64,000 nucleotides of DNA, taken from contig NZ_VNIA01000005.1 in assembly GCF_008124875.1 (NCBI RefSeq), positions 32,778 through 96,777 on the forward strand, in the 5' to 3' direction. A program made the translations under genes and the position numbers. Shown here piece after piece: positions 16,242 to 25,666 of the stretch. The notes under the pieces were generated by a model that was given only the letters and a program-made list of their open reading frames with translations, had not been told where the DNA came from and did no database searches. This stretch comes from Tenacibaculum adriaticum. Its GTDB lineage: Bacteria > Bacteroidota > Bacteroidia > Flavobacteriales > Flavobacteriaceae. Every line of letters starts with the position of its first letter. Within the stretch, counting starts at the first letter, position 1.

Positions 16242-18128
16242 TTACTTGATTAACTCGTAGCTACGCTTAATAAAGTTGGTTAATTCTTCACCGTGTAATA
16301 AGTTTTGAGATAACTTCGCTAAATCGAATGCTTGAGAGATCAATTGTTTTTGTTTGTCTTCATCAGCAGTTAAAATATCAGAAATTAGTTCGCTGTTGGT
16401 ATTTACGACCAAATTGTACATTTCTGGTAAATTACCCATTCCCATCATTCCGCCACCACCAGAAGCTTGCATTTCTTTCATACGACGCATAAATTCTGGT
16501 ACGGTAATTAAGAACGGAGACGCATTAGAATCCATCGCTTCTAATTGAACTGTGTAGGTTTGTGTTGGTACAGCACCTTCAATAATAGGCTTTAATTTCT
16601 CTTTTTCTTCCTCAGAAAGTTTAGAAATTACCGTATCATCTTTTTTAATTAAATTATCAACATGATCTGAGTCTACACGTACAAATTGGACTTTAGTATC
16701 TCCGGTAGTTTCTAATTTTTGCATTAAATGCGATACAATAGGAGAGTCTAATAACAATACTTCGTATCCTTTTGTTTTTGCTTCTTGGATATAGCTGTGT
16801 TGTGCATTTTTGTTAGCTGCATATAAAATGATGTGGTTTCCGTCTTTATCCGTTTGTGCATCTTTCGTTTTTTCAACTAATTCGTCAAACGTAAAGAAAG
16901 TATCATTTACAGTAGGGTATAAGGCAAATTTCTTTGCTTTATCAAAGAATTTATCTTCAGATAACATTCCGTATTCGATAATCACTTTAATATCGTTCCA
17001 TTTTTGCTCAAAATCTTCACGATTATTTTTGAATAAAGAAGTTAGCTTATCAGCTACTTTTTTAGTGATATATCCTGATATTTTCTTTACCGCACCATCA
17101 GCTTGTAAATACGAACGAGATACGTTTAATGGAATATCCGGAGAATCAATAACACCTTTTAGCATTTGTAAAAAGTCAGGTACAATACCTTCAACATTAT
17201 CAGTTACAAACACTTGGTTTTGATATAATTGGATTTTATCCTTTTGCATGTCTAAATTCTGACTCAATTTAGGGAAGAATAAAATACCAGTTAAGTTAAA
17301 CGGATAGTCTACATTTAAATGAATGTGGAATAAAGACTCTTCAAATTGCATTGGGTACAATTCTCTGTAGAAATTTGTGTAGTCCTCATCATTTAAATCT
17401 GCCGGAGCTTTTGTCCAAGCAGGATCTGTATTGTTGATGATGTTATCCACTTCAATAGTTTCTGGTTTTGCATCTTCGGCAGCGCCTTCTGGTAATGGAA
17501 GTGTTTCTGTTTTGGTTCCGAATTTAATAGGAACTTGGTTAAAACGATTGTATTTGTTTAATAAACCAGCAATTTTACTTTCTTCTAAAAATTCTAAAGA
17601 ATCATCTGCAATGTGTAAGATAATCTCTGTTCCTCTGTCGGTTTTGTCATGTTCTACTAAAGTATATTCAGGAGAACCATCACAGGTCCAATGTGCAGCA
17701 GGCTCATCTTTAAACGATTTGGTGATAATTTCTACTTGACCTGCTACCATAAATGCAGAATAAAAACCTAATCCGAAGTGTCCAATAACACCTGTATCAT
17801 TTTTATCGTCTTTATATTTTTCTAAAAATTCTTCAGCACCAGAAAAAGCAATTTGGTTAATGTATTTTTCAACTTCATCAGCCGTCATTCCTAACCCTTG
17901 ATCTTTAATCGTTAAGGTTTTAGCGTCTTTATCTATACTAATTTCAATTTTAGCATCCCCTAATTCGGTTTTTGCTTCACCAATAGAAATTAAATGTTTT
18001 AGTTTTGTTGTAGCGTCGGTTCCGTTAGAAATTAACTCACGTAAAAAGATTTCGTGATCCGAATACAAGAATTTTTTAATTAACGGAAAAATGTTTTCTA
18101 CCGATACATTAATGTTTCCTTTACTCAT
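16242..18128 (-). CDS. htpG: Molecular chaperone HtpG (Hsp90)
   Basis: HtpG is the bacterial Hsp90, an ATP-driven dimeric chaperone in the cytoplasm. The 628 residues cover all three domains. The N-terminal GHKL ATPase (about 1-215) shows LRELISNGTDATTKL, KDQGLGMTADEV and GHFGLGFYSAFMV. The middle domain runs from about 240 to 480, with LPLNVSRSYLQ. The C-terminal dimerisation domain runs from about 500 to 628 and contains an unusual Met/Gly stretch (MQASGGGGMMGMGN, near residue 560). It stands alone, with an upstream region carrying TGACA direct repeats and a sigma-54-like element, which may give heat-shock control. Confidence 0.97.
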   Translation of the reverse strand: MSKGNINVSVENIFPLIKKFLYSDHEIFLRELISNGTDATTKLKHLISIGEAKTELGDAKIEISIDKDAKTLTIKDQGLGMTADEVEKYINQIAFSGAEEFLEKYKDDKNDTGVIGHFGLGFYSAFMVAGQVEIITKSFKDEPAAHWTCDGSPEYTLVEHDKTDRGTEIILHIADDSLEFLEESKIAGLLNKYNRFNQVPIKFGTKTETLPLPEGAAEDAKPETIEVDNIINNTDPAWTKAPADLNDEDYTNFYRELYPMQFEESLFHIHLNVDYPFNLTGILFFPKLSQNLDMQKDKIQLYQNQVFVTDNVEGIVPDFLQMLKGVIDSPDIPLNVSRSYLQADGAVKKISGYITKKVADKLTSLFKNNREDFEQKWNDIKVIIEYGMLSEDKFFDKAKKFALYPTVNDTFFTFDELVEKTKDAQTDKDGNHIILYAANKNAQHSYIQEAKTKGYEVLLLDSPIVSHLMQKLETTGDTKVQFVRVDSDHVDNLIKKDDTVISKLSEEEKEKLKPIIEGAVPTQTYTVQLEAMDSNASPFLITVPEFMRRMKEMQASGGGGMMGMGNLPEMYNLVVNTNSELISDILTADEDKQKQLISQAFDLAKLSQNLLHGEELTNFIKRSYELIK

Positions 18129-18174
18129 TTTTATATGGATTTATTTTTTATAATTATTTTCTGGTATAGAAATA

Positions 18175-18216
18175 GTCAAAAAAAATACCAAAGAGGAAGA
18201 GGTGACAAACTGACAC
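18175..18216 (-). promoter_or_regulatory. Candidate regulatory region of htpG
   Basis: Read leftward, two copies of TGTCA spaced by three bases (18215-18203) precede CTTTGGTATTTTTTTTGAC (18193-18175). The latter has GG-N10-GA spacing, close to the -24/-12 layout of sigma-54 promoters (GG-N10-GC), and would place transcription start about 35 bases before the ATG. This is a pattern reading only. Confidence 0.35.
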
Positions 18217-18225
18217 TTTTGTTAA

Positions 18226-19770
18226 TTAGGCCTTAGACTTAACAATCTCAAGAATAGTTTTGTTTTCAATTTTACTCTCTAGCCAAGAGAGAAGATCTAA
18301 GTATAAGAAAGCTCTTTTTTCGTAAGGGTGATTTTCATATTTTTTTAGTTGAGAATGAATGCTCTTAAATTCAGTTTTATATTGATGAGGATAAAGATCT
18401 TGAAGTTTTCTCATAGAGGAAATAAACAACTTTTGAACTTCTTGTAAGTTTTCCATTTTAATTAGAAACTTATAGGTTTCTTTAAATTGTCTTTCTAAAT
18501 GATAATCTAATCCGCATTCATAATGAGCAATAAGATTTAAAATTCGTGCAAAACACTGTAAATCCTGACCAACATAAAGTTTTTTTGCGTTTATAATTTT
18601 TGATAGGTATTTAATACACTCGCGATTTTTTCCCATTCCAAAATACAAACAGGCAATTTTATAATACAGAATAACAATATGATGCTTGTCTAAGAAATTT
18701 TTATAAACAGCTATTTTCTCGTTTATTTCATTTACCAAATATTCTCCTTCATCAAAAGTACCTTCTAAAAAATGTTTGTGAAGTTTGTTTGCATAGTAGT
18801 ATTGAAAAATAAGAATTTCGGTATTATTGTTTATCGGAATAATATTATTTTCTATTTCCTGACTAAAAAGATCTAATTGAGAGGTAAACTCTTCTTTATG
18901 TCGGATAAAAAATAAAGATTCTAATAAATAATTTTTTCCTTTTAAATAAAAAACAGGATTCAATTGTATCATTTTGGGATATTCTTCAAATAATTCTACC
19001 CATTTATGAGCGTATTTATATCCGTGTAAAAAATCTTGTGTTAAAAGACACCGCCAAAGGTGTGCTTTGAATAACCAAAGACGTTCTCTAAAACCGAGTA
19101 GATTATAATCAAAATCTGGAAGTCTAGCATTAAAATAATCTGTAATTTTTTTAAGTTCTTCATCATTTCGAACGTATCCGGTTTTTAATAATATTCCGTA
19201 TAGTTGAAGAGATAAGTTTGAAAGTTTACTTGTTATAACATTTAGTTGGCTTAGTTCTTTTGCTTGAATGGTTAACTCGTCTGCTCTACTACTAATACTT
19301 CTTGTAATGTATTGACTTTCAATAATTTTTTCAAGTTCTACAATTTCATAACTTATATTTTTTTCTTCATTTTCAATGGCTAAATTCTTTGCTTTATCTA
19401 ATAATTTTAAACTCTGTTTGTATAATCCTTTTTGATATAAAACGGTTGCAAAATCTAATTGTTCTCGGATTTGCATACGAATATTCTTATGAGAAGGATT
19501 CATACGTAAACTTGTCAAAATTTGTTTATACAAGTGGGCTTTTAAGTTAGAGACTTGCTGTTTACTTACAATTCCATTTTTGATAATCTCTATTTCACTA
19601 TATACTTTTTGTTTCTCTAAAAATTTAAATAATGAAAAAAATTTAGCATCTACATTTCCTCCTAATCTACCAACGTACAGGTTAAATTGACGCTTTTCAG
19701 ATTTTGTTAACGATTTTATTAAAATAAATAAAGGATCATTTTGTTTATTAACCTTTGTAAAACTACGCAT
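18226..19770 (-). CDS. Conserved helical protein of unknown function
   Basis: The 514-residue product has no signal peptide and no membrane helix. It is rich in Leu, Lys and aromatic residues and appears almost entirely alpha-helical. Segments such as GLYKQSLKLLDKAKNLAIEN and IACLYFGMGKNRECIKYLSK look like degenerate TPR or helical-hairpin repeats. The N-terminus (DPLFILIKSLTKSEKRQFNL) has a characteristic look I associate with unnamed Bacteroidota proteins. No catalytic motif is evident. It is divergent from leuA and stands in its own transcription unit. A scaffolding role is possible but unproven. Confidence 0.6.
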   Translation of the reverse strand: MRSFTKVNKQNDPLFILIKSLTKSEKRQFNLYVGRLGGNVDAKFFSLFKFLEKQKVYSEIEIIKNGIVSKQQVSNLKAHLYKQILTSLRMNPSHKNIRMQIREQLDFATVLYQKGLYKQSLKLLDKAKNLAIENEEKNISYEIVELEKIIESQYITRSISSRADELTIQAKELSQLNVITSKLSNLSLQLYGILLKTGYVRNDEELKKITDYFNARLPDFDYNLLGFRERLWLFKAHLWRCLLTQDFLHGYKYAHKWVELFEEYPKMIQLNPVFYLKGKNYLLESLFFIRHKEEFTSQLDLFSQEIENNIIPINNNTEILIFQYYYANKLHKHFLEGTFDEGEYLVNEINEKIAVYKNFLDKHHIVILYYKIACLYFGMGKNRECIKYLSKIINAKKLYVGQDLQCFARILNLIAHYECGLDYHLERQFKETYKFLIKMENLQEVQKLFISSMRKLQDLYPHQYKTEFKSIHSQLKKYENHPYEKRAFLYLDLLSWLESKIENKTILEIVKSKA

Positions 19771-19867
19771 CTTAATATATTGTTTTTCAGAGTCTTACCT
19801 CTTAAGTCATTTGTCTAAATATCGTATTAATTAACAATCAATTTAAACTTTCAATAAAGCCAATATA

Positions 19868-19875
19868 TACATTTG
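19868..19875 (+). promoter_or_regulatory. Bacteroidota -7 promoter box for the leu operon
   Basis: TACATTTG matches TAnnTTTG and lies 31 bases before the leuA ATG. No clear TTTG was found at the -33 position, and no leader peptide or terminator is seen between it and leuA, unlike the ilv operon. Confidence 0.55.
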
Positions 19876-19906
19876 TATTTTATGTTAGATAATTTTTTAG
19901 ATAAAT

Positions 19907-21082
19907 ATGAATAACGAAAAGGTAGAAATTTTTGATACTACACTAAGAGACGGCGAGCAAGTCCCTGGATGTAAATTAGATACTAATCAAAAATTAATCA
20001 TTGCAGAACGATTAGATATGTTGGGCGTCGATGTTATTGAAGCGGGATTTCCTGTATCTAGTCCAGGAGATTTTACTTCTGTAAATGAAATAGCGAAAAT
20101 AGTTAAAAATGCAACTGTTTGTGGTTTAACAAGAGCTGTAAAAAAAGACATTGAAGTTGCTGCTCAAGCGTTAAAACAAGCTGTAAAACCTAGAATTCAT
20201 ACTGGGATAGGAACAAGTGACTCTCATATTAAATATAAATTTAACAGCACAAGAGAAGATGTTATAATAAGAGCTAGAGAGTCAGTTTCTTATGCAAAAA
20301 ATTTTGTTGATGATGTTGAGTTTTATGCAGAAGATGCTGGGAGAACAGATAATTCATTTTTAGCAAAAATATGTGAAGAAGTAATTAAATCTGGAGCTAC
20401 AGTTTTAAATATTCCAGATACTACAGGGTATTGTTTGCCAGAGGAGTATGGAGCAAAAATAAAATATTTAAAAGACAATGTAAAAGGAATAGAAAATGTA
20501 ATTATTTCATGTCATTGTCATAACGATTTAGGTTTAGCAACTGCAAATTCTATTGCTGGAGTAATTAACGGAGCGCGTCAAATAGAATGTACTATAAATG
20601 GTATAGGAGAGCGTGCTGGCAATACAGCCTTAGAAGAAGTCGTCATGATTTTAAAGCAACATCCATATTTAAATTTAGAAACCAATATAAATGCCAAACT
20701 CTTGTATGACACAAGTTTAATGGTTCGTGAAAAAATGGGAATGTTTGTACAGCCCAATAAAGCTATAGTTGGAGCGAATGCTTTTGCACATAGTTCAGGA
20801 ATTCATCAAGACGGTGTTATTAAAAATCGTGAAACCTATGAAATTATAAATCCTGAAGAAGTTGGTGTTACCGAAAGTGCTATTGTTTTAACAGCAAGAA
20901 GTGGAAGAGCAGCTTTAGCTTTTAGAGCAAAAAAAATAGGGTATGAATTAACAAAAGTTCAGCTAGATTCAGCATATAATACATTTCTTCAGTTTGCAGA
21001 TAAACAAAAAGAAGTAATTGATGATGATATCCATGTAATTATGAAACAAGTAAGTAAGTTTTCAAAAATAGCAATAGCCTAA
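19907..21082 (+). CDS. leuA: 2-isopropylmalate synthase, short form
   Basis: LeuA condenses acetyl-CoA with 3-methyl-2-oxobutanoate, the committed step to leucine. The TIM-barrel catalytic domain shows [15 protein letters not shown] near the N-terminus (metal and substrate site), the metal-binding [15 protein letters not shown] near residue 205 and [16 protein letters not shown] near 235. The protein is 391 residues and lacks the roughly 120-residue C-terminal leucine-binding regulatory domain of the long enzyme, so allosteric inhibition by leucine is unlikely by that route. Homocitrate or citramalate synthase are alternatives for the fold, but position before leuCDB makes LeuA by far the best call. 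Its stop overlaps the leuC start by one base (TAATG). Confidence 0.92.
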   Translation: MNNEKVEIFDTTLRDGEQVPGCKLDTNQKLIIAERLDMLGVDVIEAGFPVSSPGDFTSVNEIAKIVKNATVCGLTRAVKKDIEVAAQALKQAVKPRIHTGIGTSDSHIKYKFNSTREDVIIRARESVSYAKNFVDDVEFYAEDAGRTDNSFLAKICEEVIKSGATVLNIPDTTGYCLPEEYGAKIKYLKDNVKGIENVIISCHCHNDLGLATANSIAGVINGARQIECTINGIGERAGNTALEEVVMILKQHPYLNLETNINAKLLYDTSLMVREKMGMFVQPNKAIVGANAFAHSSGIHQDGVIKNRETYEIINPEEVGVTESAIVLTARSGRAALAFRAKKIGYELTKVQLDSAYNTFLQFADKQKEVIDDDIHVIMKQVSKFSKIAIA

Positions 21083-22464
21083 TGGGAAAGACATTATTTG
21101 ATAAAGTATGGGATGCACATGTGGTTGATACAATTAAAGACGGACCACAGGTTTTGTATATAGATAAACATCTAATTCATGAAGTAACAAGTCCGCAAGC
21201 ATTTAAAGAATTAGAAGAACGAAATATTCCAATTGCTCGCCCAGATAAAATAGTTGCTACTGCCGACCATAATACACCAACAGTAAACCAACATTTACCG
21301 ATTAAAGATGAGTTGTCTCGTAATCAATTAGATCAACTAACCAAGAACTGTGAGAAAAATAAGATTACTTTATATAATTTAGGAAACGAAAATAATGGTA
21401 TTGTACACGTTATAGCACCAGAATTAGGAATTACGCAACCAGGGATGACCATGGTGTGCGGAGATAGCCATACATCTACACACGGAGCATTTGGTACTAT
21501 TGCGTTTGGTATTGGTACTAGTCAAGTAGCACAAGTTTTTGCGAGTCAATGTTTGTTGCTAGAAAAACCAAAAAGTTTACGAGTAAATGTAAACGGTAAA
21601 TTAAAAAAAGGAGTCTTACCCAAAGATGTAATTTTATACATAATAGCAAAACTAGGCACTAATTCTGGTACAGGATTTTTTTGTGAATATGCTGGGAATG
21701 TGTTTGAAGAAATGTCTATGGAAGGGCGTATGACTGTATGTAATATGAGTATCGAAATGGGAGCAAGAGGAGGAATGATTGCTCCAGATGAAACAACTTT
21801 TGAGTATGTAAAAGGAAGAGAATTTGCTCCAAAAGATGCTGTTTTTGATAAAAAAGTAGCTTATTGGAAAACTTTATCTACTGATGCTGATGCAATTTTT
21901 GATAAAGAGTATTCTTTTGATGCAGAAGATATAGAACCAATGCTTACTTACGGAACAAATCCAGGGATGGGAATTAAAATATCAGAAAACATACCTACTG
22001 AAAACGATACTTCTTTTGAGAAGTCATTGGCCTATATGAATTTTAAAAAAGGAGAATCTCTAATTAATAAGCCTATAAACTTTGTCTTCATAGGTAGTTG
22101 TACAAACTCAAGAATTGAAGATTTTAGAGTTGCAGCGGCCTATGTTGAAGGCAAACAGAAAGCAAAGAATGTGAATGCTTGGTTAGTACCAGGATCTCAA
22201 AGAGTAGCAAAACAAATAGAAGAAGAAGGATTACAAGACATTTTTGAAAAAGCAGGATTTCAGTTGCGTCAACCAGGATGTTCTGCGTGTTTAGCCATGA
22301 ATGATGATAAAATTCCAGAAGGAGAATACTGTGTCTCAACATCTAATAGGAATTTCGAAGGTCGTCAAGGTCAAGGAGCAAGAACTATTTTAGCAAGTCC
22401 TTTAATGGCGGCTGCTACGGCAATAGAAGGTAAAATTATCAACTTTACAAATCATTTAAACTAA
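21082..22464 (+). CDS. leuC: 3-isopropylmalate dehydratase large subunit
   Basis: LeuC with LeuD isomerises 2-isopropylmalate to 3-isopropylmalate. This 460-residue aconitase-family subunit carries the [4Fe-4S] ligands in IGSCTNSR (near 340) and GCSACLAMN (near 400), plus the substrate-side motif [13 protein letters not shown] near 130. The N-terminus [15 protein letters not shown] is standard. It shares one base with leuA upstream and one with leuD downstream, so the three genes are translationally coupled. Confidence 0.97.
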   Translation: MGKTLFDKVWDAHVVDTIKDGPQVLYIDKHLIHEVTSPQAFKELEERNIPIARPDKIVATADHNTPTVNQHLPIKDELSRNQLDQLTKNCEKNKITLYNLGNENNGIVHVIAPELGITQPGMTMVCGDSHTSTHGAFGTIAFGIGTSQVAQVFASQCLLLEKPKSLRVNVNGKLKKGVLPKDVILYIIAKLGTNSGTGFFCEYAGNVFEEMSMEGRMTVCNMSIEMGARGGMIAPDETTFEYVKGREFAPKDAVFDKKVAYWKTLSTDADAIFDKEYSFDAEDIEPMLTYGTNPGMGIKISENIPTENDTSFEKSLAYMNFKKGESLINKPINFVFIGSCTNSRIEDFRVAAAYVEGKQKAKNVNAWLVPGSQRVAKQIEEEGLQDIFEKAGFQLRQPGCSACLAMNDDKIPEGEYCVSTSNRNFEGRQGQGARTILASPLMAAATAIEGKIINFTNHLN

Positions 22465-23045
22465 TGGAGAAATTTGTTAAATTAATAGATACAGCTGTGC
22501 CTTTGTCCATAGAAAATATAGATACAGATCAAATTATACCCGCTCGTTTTTTAAAAGCAACAGATAAAAAAGGTTTTGGAGATAATGTGTTTAAAGATTG
22601 GCGTTACAATAAAGACGGAAGTATTAATGAAAAATTTATCTTAAATAACTCAGCTTATAAAGGAAGTATTTTAATAGCTGGAGATAATTTTGGTTGCGGT
22701 TCTAGTAGAGAACATGCTGCTTGGGCGTTGTCAGGTTATGGGTTTAAAGTAGTTATTAGTAGTTTTTTTGCCGATATTTTTAAAGGAAATGCACTAAATA
22801 ATGGCATATTACCCATACAAGTTTCTAAAGTGTTTTTAACCAAATTATTAGAAAAAGTAACAGCTAATCCTGAAACAAAAATAATTATTGATTTAGAAAA
22901 TCAAATTTTAAGAACAGATATAGGAAATATAGATTTTGAAATAGATCCTTATAAAAAGCTCTGCTTGTTAAATGGCTATGATGATATAGATTTTTTAATA
23001 AGTAAGAAGAAAAAAATAGCAGCTTTTGAATTAAGTAATATATAA
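22464..23045 (+). CDS. leuD: 3-isopropylmalate dehydratase small subunit
   Basis: The 193-residue small (swivel) subunit completes the isopropylmalate isomerase. Visible motifs are [15 protein letters not shown] near residue 18 and [17 protein letters not shown] near 75, both LeuD signatures. Length is within the usual 190-210. It begins at the last base of leuC and is separated from leuB by 79 bases that contain a hairpin. Confidence 0.97.
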   Translation: MEKFVKLIDTAVPLSIENIDTDQIIPARFLKATDKKGFGDNVFKDWRYNKDGSINEKFILNNSAYKGSILIAGDNFGCGSSREHAAWALSGYGFKVVISSFFADIFKGNALNNGILPIQVSKVFLTKLLEKVTANPETKIIIDLENQILRTDIGNIDFEIDPYKKLCLLNGYDDIDFLISKKKKIAAFELSNI

Positions 23046-23065
23046 AAGAATATTTATTTTAAGGT

Positions 23066-23103
23066 ATTGCCTGTAAGTCAATAAAGATTGATGAGCAGGC
23101 AAT
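23066..23103 (+). other. Hairpin between leuD and leuB
   Basis: Eight-base arms ATTGCCTG (23066-23073) and CAGGCAAT (23096-23103) enclose 22 bases. There is no T run after it, so it is not a normal intrinsic terminator. It could stabilise or process the mRNA between the two genes. Confidence 0.45.
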
Positions 23104-23124
23104 GTCTTCATAAAAAAGAAAACA

Positions 23125-24240
23125 ATGAAATTTAATATAACAGTAATACCTGGAGACGGTATAGGACCTGAAGTAACTGCTCAAGCAAAAAAAGCATTAA
23201 ATGCTATCGCAGATGTTTTTGATCATACTTTTTTATATAAAGAAGGGTTAATGGGAGCTTGTGCTATTGATCAAACAGGAAACCCTTTACCAGAAGAAAC
23301 AATAATATTATGTGAAAAATCAGATGCTGTTTTATTTGGTGCTATTGGTGATCCTAAATATGATAATGATCCTACTGCAAAGGTGCGTCCAGAACAAGGT
23401 TTATTACGATTGCGTAAAGAATTAGGCTTGTTTTGTAATGTTCGTCCAGTAAAAGCTTATGACCGATTGATAGAAAAATCTCCTTTAAAAAGAGAAAGAA
23501 TAGAAGGAACAGACATAACTATTTATAGAGAGTTAACAGGTGGAATTTATTTTGGTGATAAAAGTTTAAGTGATGATGGTAAAGTTGCTTTTGATGGATG
23601 TTCTTACACAGTTGACGAGATTGAAAGAATAGCACATTTAGCATTTCAAGCTGCACAAAACAGACGAAAAAAATTAACATTAGTAGATAAAGCGAATGTT
23701 TTAGAAACTTCAAGATTGTGGCGAAAAACAGTAACTGCTTTAGCGAGCCAATATACAGATGTAACATTAGATTTTTTATTTGTTGATAATGCTGCAATGC
23801 AATTAATACTAAATCCAAAACAGTTTGATGTAATTTTAACTGAAAATCTTTTTGGGGATATTATTTCTGATGAGGCAAGTGTTATAGGAGGTTCTATAGG
23901 GTTGTTAGCATCAGCATCTATAGGGAAAGAGAATGCTTTGTTTGAACCAATTCACGGTTCTTTTCCGCAGGCAAAAGGAAAAAATATAGCGAATCCATTA
24001 GCATCTATTTTATCAGCGGCAATGTTGCTAGAGCATTTAGGCTTAAACGAAGAATTTTTAGCAATAGAGAAAGCGGTACAAAAATCATTAGAATTAGGAA
24101 TTACCACCGAAGATCTAAATCCCAATAAACCTTTTTCAACAAGTAAAGTAGGAGATTTTATTGCGGATTATATTCAAAATCAAGATGATAGTAATATTAA
24201 TTTTCAAAATATACATATGGGACAGTCTACTATTATTTGA
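23125..24240 (+). CDS. leuB: 3-isopropylmalate dehydrogenase
   Basis: LeuB oxidises and decarboxylates 3-isopropylmalate with NAD+, giving 4-methyl-2-oxopentanoate, which IlvE aminates to leucine. The 371 residues start with NITVIPGDGIGPEVT. They contain GAIGDPKYDNDP, the substrate-binding LRLRKELGLFCNVRPV, the catalytic YRELTGGIYFG, VDKANVLETSRLWR, and the metal-site TENLFGDIISDEASVIGGS. It closes the leu operon and is followed by a terminator at 24353. The downstream tail after residue 350 (QNQDDSNINFQNIHMGQ) is not conserved in the family that I know. Confidence 0.97.
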   Translation: MKFNITVIPGDGIGPEVTAQAKKALNAIADVFDHTFLYKEGLMGACAIDQTGNPLPEETIILCEKSDAVLFGAIGDPKYDNDPTAKVRPEQGLLRLRKELGLFCNVRPVKAYDRLIEKSPLKRERIEGTDITIYRELTGGIYFGDKSLSDDGKVAFDGCSYTVDEIERIAHLAFQAAQNRRKKLTLVDKANVLETSRLWRKTVTALASQYTDVTLDFLFVDNAAMQLILNPKQFDVILTENLFGDIISDEASVIGGSIGLLASASIGKENALFEPIHGSFPQAKGKNIANPLASILSAAMLLEHLGLNEEFLAIEKAVQKSLELGITTEDLNPNKPFSTSKVGDFIADYIQNQDDSNINFQNIHMGQSTII

Positions 24241-24352
24241 CAAAATTTATCAAAAAATAATTAATTAAAAACAGTTATGTTTTTCACAATGTTTTTGAGT
24301 TATTTGACGTTTTTTACGATTATTATCAATTTAAAATTGATTAAAACACAAT

Positions 24353-24379
24353 AAAAACACCTTATTTTAGGTGTTTTTT
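24353..24379 (+). terminator. Intrinsic terminator of the leu operon
   Basis: Stem AAAAACACCT / AGGTGTTTTT around TATTTT, ending in six T, 113 bases after leuB. Confidence 0.85.
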
Positions 24380-24619
24380 ACATTTTTTTTAATAGTGTAG
24401 TCATTTTTATCATATTGATAAAATTTCATCTTTATTTTTCACAACTTATATTTTTAGACATTTTTAAAATCTTCATTTTGAAAGATTAAAAAAATACAGC
24501 CCTTTTTTTTAATACCTACTTTTTACAAAATCGTTTTAAATGTGTGTTAAATTTGTAACTATTTGTATATGAGTATTTTTTGAAGCATTTTTATGCGTAG
24601 AAAACCAAACTCTACAAAT
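24380..24619 (+). promoter_or_regulatory. Upstream region of the porin-amt pair
   Basis: The 240 bases are very AT-rich and show no gene. TAAATTTG at 24548-24555 matches the TAnnTTTG -7 box and lies 65 bases before the porin ATG. No clear -33 TTTG or known nitrogen-control operator was recognised. Confidence 0.45.
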
Positions 24620-25633
24620 ATGTTAAAAAGAAAATCACTTGCAATAGTATTAATAGCTATTTGTCAATTAACAATTATTGCACAAGAAAAAAAGTTTTCA
24701 TTATCAGGAAGTATTGATGCTTATCACAAAACTAATATCAATGCACCATATGAAACAGCACCAGGATCATCCTTTGCAAATTTACCAGGGTTTGCATTAG
24801 GTATGGCAAATGTAATCGTATCTTATGAGGGCAAAAAAGCAGGTTTCGTAGCAGATTTAGTTTTTGGTCCAAGAGGTACTGATGCAATTTTTGCTTCACC
24901 AATGTATTCAGATACAGGGAACATTGTTAATCAATTATATGCATATTTGAATATAAGTGAGTCTGTGAAGTTAACACTAGGTAATTTTAATACGTTCTTA
25001 GGGTATGAAGTAATTTCACCAATAGGAAACTTCAACTATAGTACATCCTATTTATTTTCTTATGGACCTTTTAGTCATACTGGATTAAAAGCAGATTTTA
25101 CACTTTCAGATGACTGGTCTTTAATGTTAGCAGTGATGAATCCGACAGATGCAACAGAGTTAAATCCAAATGGTAAGTACGCTATGGGAGCTCAAATTGG
25201 ATATTCTGATCAATTCTTAAATTTCTTATATGATAATGGTGGTTTTGAAATTGATTATACAGGAGGTTTTGATATTACTAAGAACTTCTTTTTAGGAATA
25301 AATGCCGCTTATTTTAATAATGATGATTTAAACATTGGTTTTGGTGGACTAGCATTATATCCTCAATATTCTATAAATGAAGATTTTATACTAGGTTTAA
25401 GAGCAGAATATTTTAAACAAGATACAAGTGTAGATTTCGATCCAATAGGTACCGGGATTTCAGAATCAAGTGTCTTTGTTGCTACTTTATCTGGAAATTA
25501 TATAGTAGGAGATTTAACTATCATTCCTGAATTACGTTTAGATTCTAGTTCAGATGATTTTTTTCTAGATAATGATGCTACGCCACAAAGCAGTTTAGCA
25601 TCGTTCTTAGTCGCTGCTGTTTACAAATTTTAA
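24620..25633 (+). CDS. Outer-membrane beta-barrel porin (BBP2/OmpL-like)
   Basis: The start at 24620 gives 337 residues with a signal peptide (MLKRKSLAIVLIAICQLTIIAQ). The mature part is a string of amphipathic beta strands ending VAAVYKF with the C-terminal aromatic residue of outer-membrane barrels. SLSGSIDAYHKTNIN, GMANVIVSYEGKKAGFVADLVFG and the SYLFSYGPFSHTG segment match the putative beta-barrel porin-2 group. Its location 33 bases before the ammonium transporter suggests it lets small nitrogen compounds through the outer membrane; that is inference. An in-frame ATG at 24593 would add a poor, basic N-terminus. Confidence 0.85.
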   Translation: MLKRKSLAIVLIAICQLTIIAQEKKFSLSGSIDAYHKTNINAPYETAPGSSFANLPGFALGMANVIVSYEGKKAGFVADLVFGPRGTDAIFASPMYSDTGNIVNQLYAYLNISESVKLTLGNFNTFLGYEVISPIGNFNYSTSYLFSYGPFSHTGLKADFTLSDDWSLMLAVMNPTDATELNPNGKYAMGAQIGYSDQFLNFLYDNGGFEIDYTGGFDITKNFFLGINAAYFNNDDLNIGFGGLALYPQYSINEDFILGLRAEYFKQDTSVDFDPIGTGISESSVFVATLSGNYIVGDLTIIPELRLDSSSDDFFLDNDATPQSSLASFLVAAVYKF

Positions 25634-25666
25634 AAATAAAACAATAATTAACTATATAAATAAACT

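Noticed and set aside
16810..17739. Rightward open frames opposite htpG
   Set aside because: They are antisense shadows of a highly conserved gene, with low-complexity compositions.
19771..19906. Leader peptide and attenuator before leuA
   Set aside because: No short frame rich in Leu codons and no terminator is present in the 136 bases.
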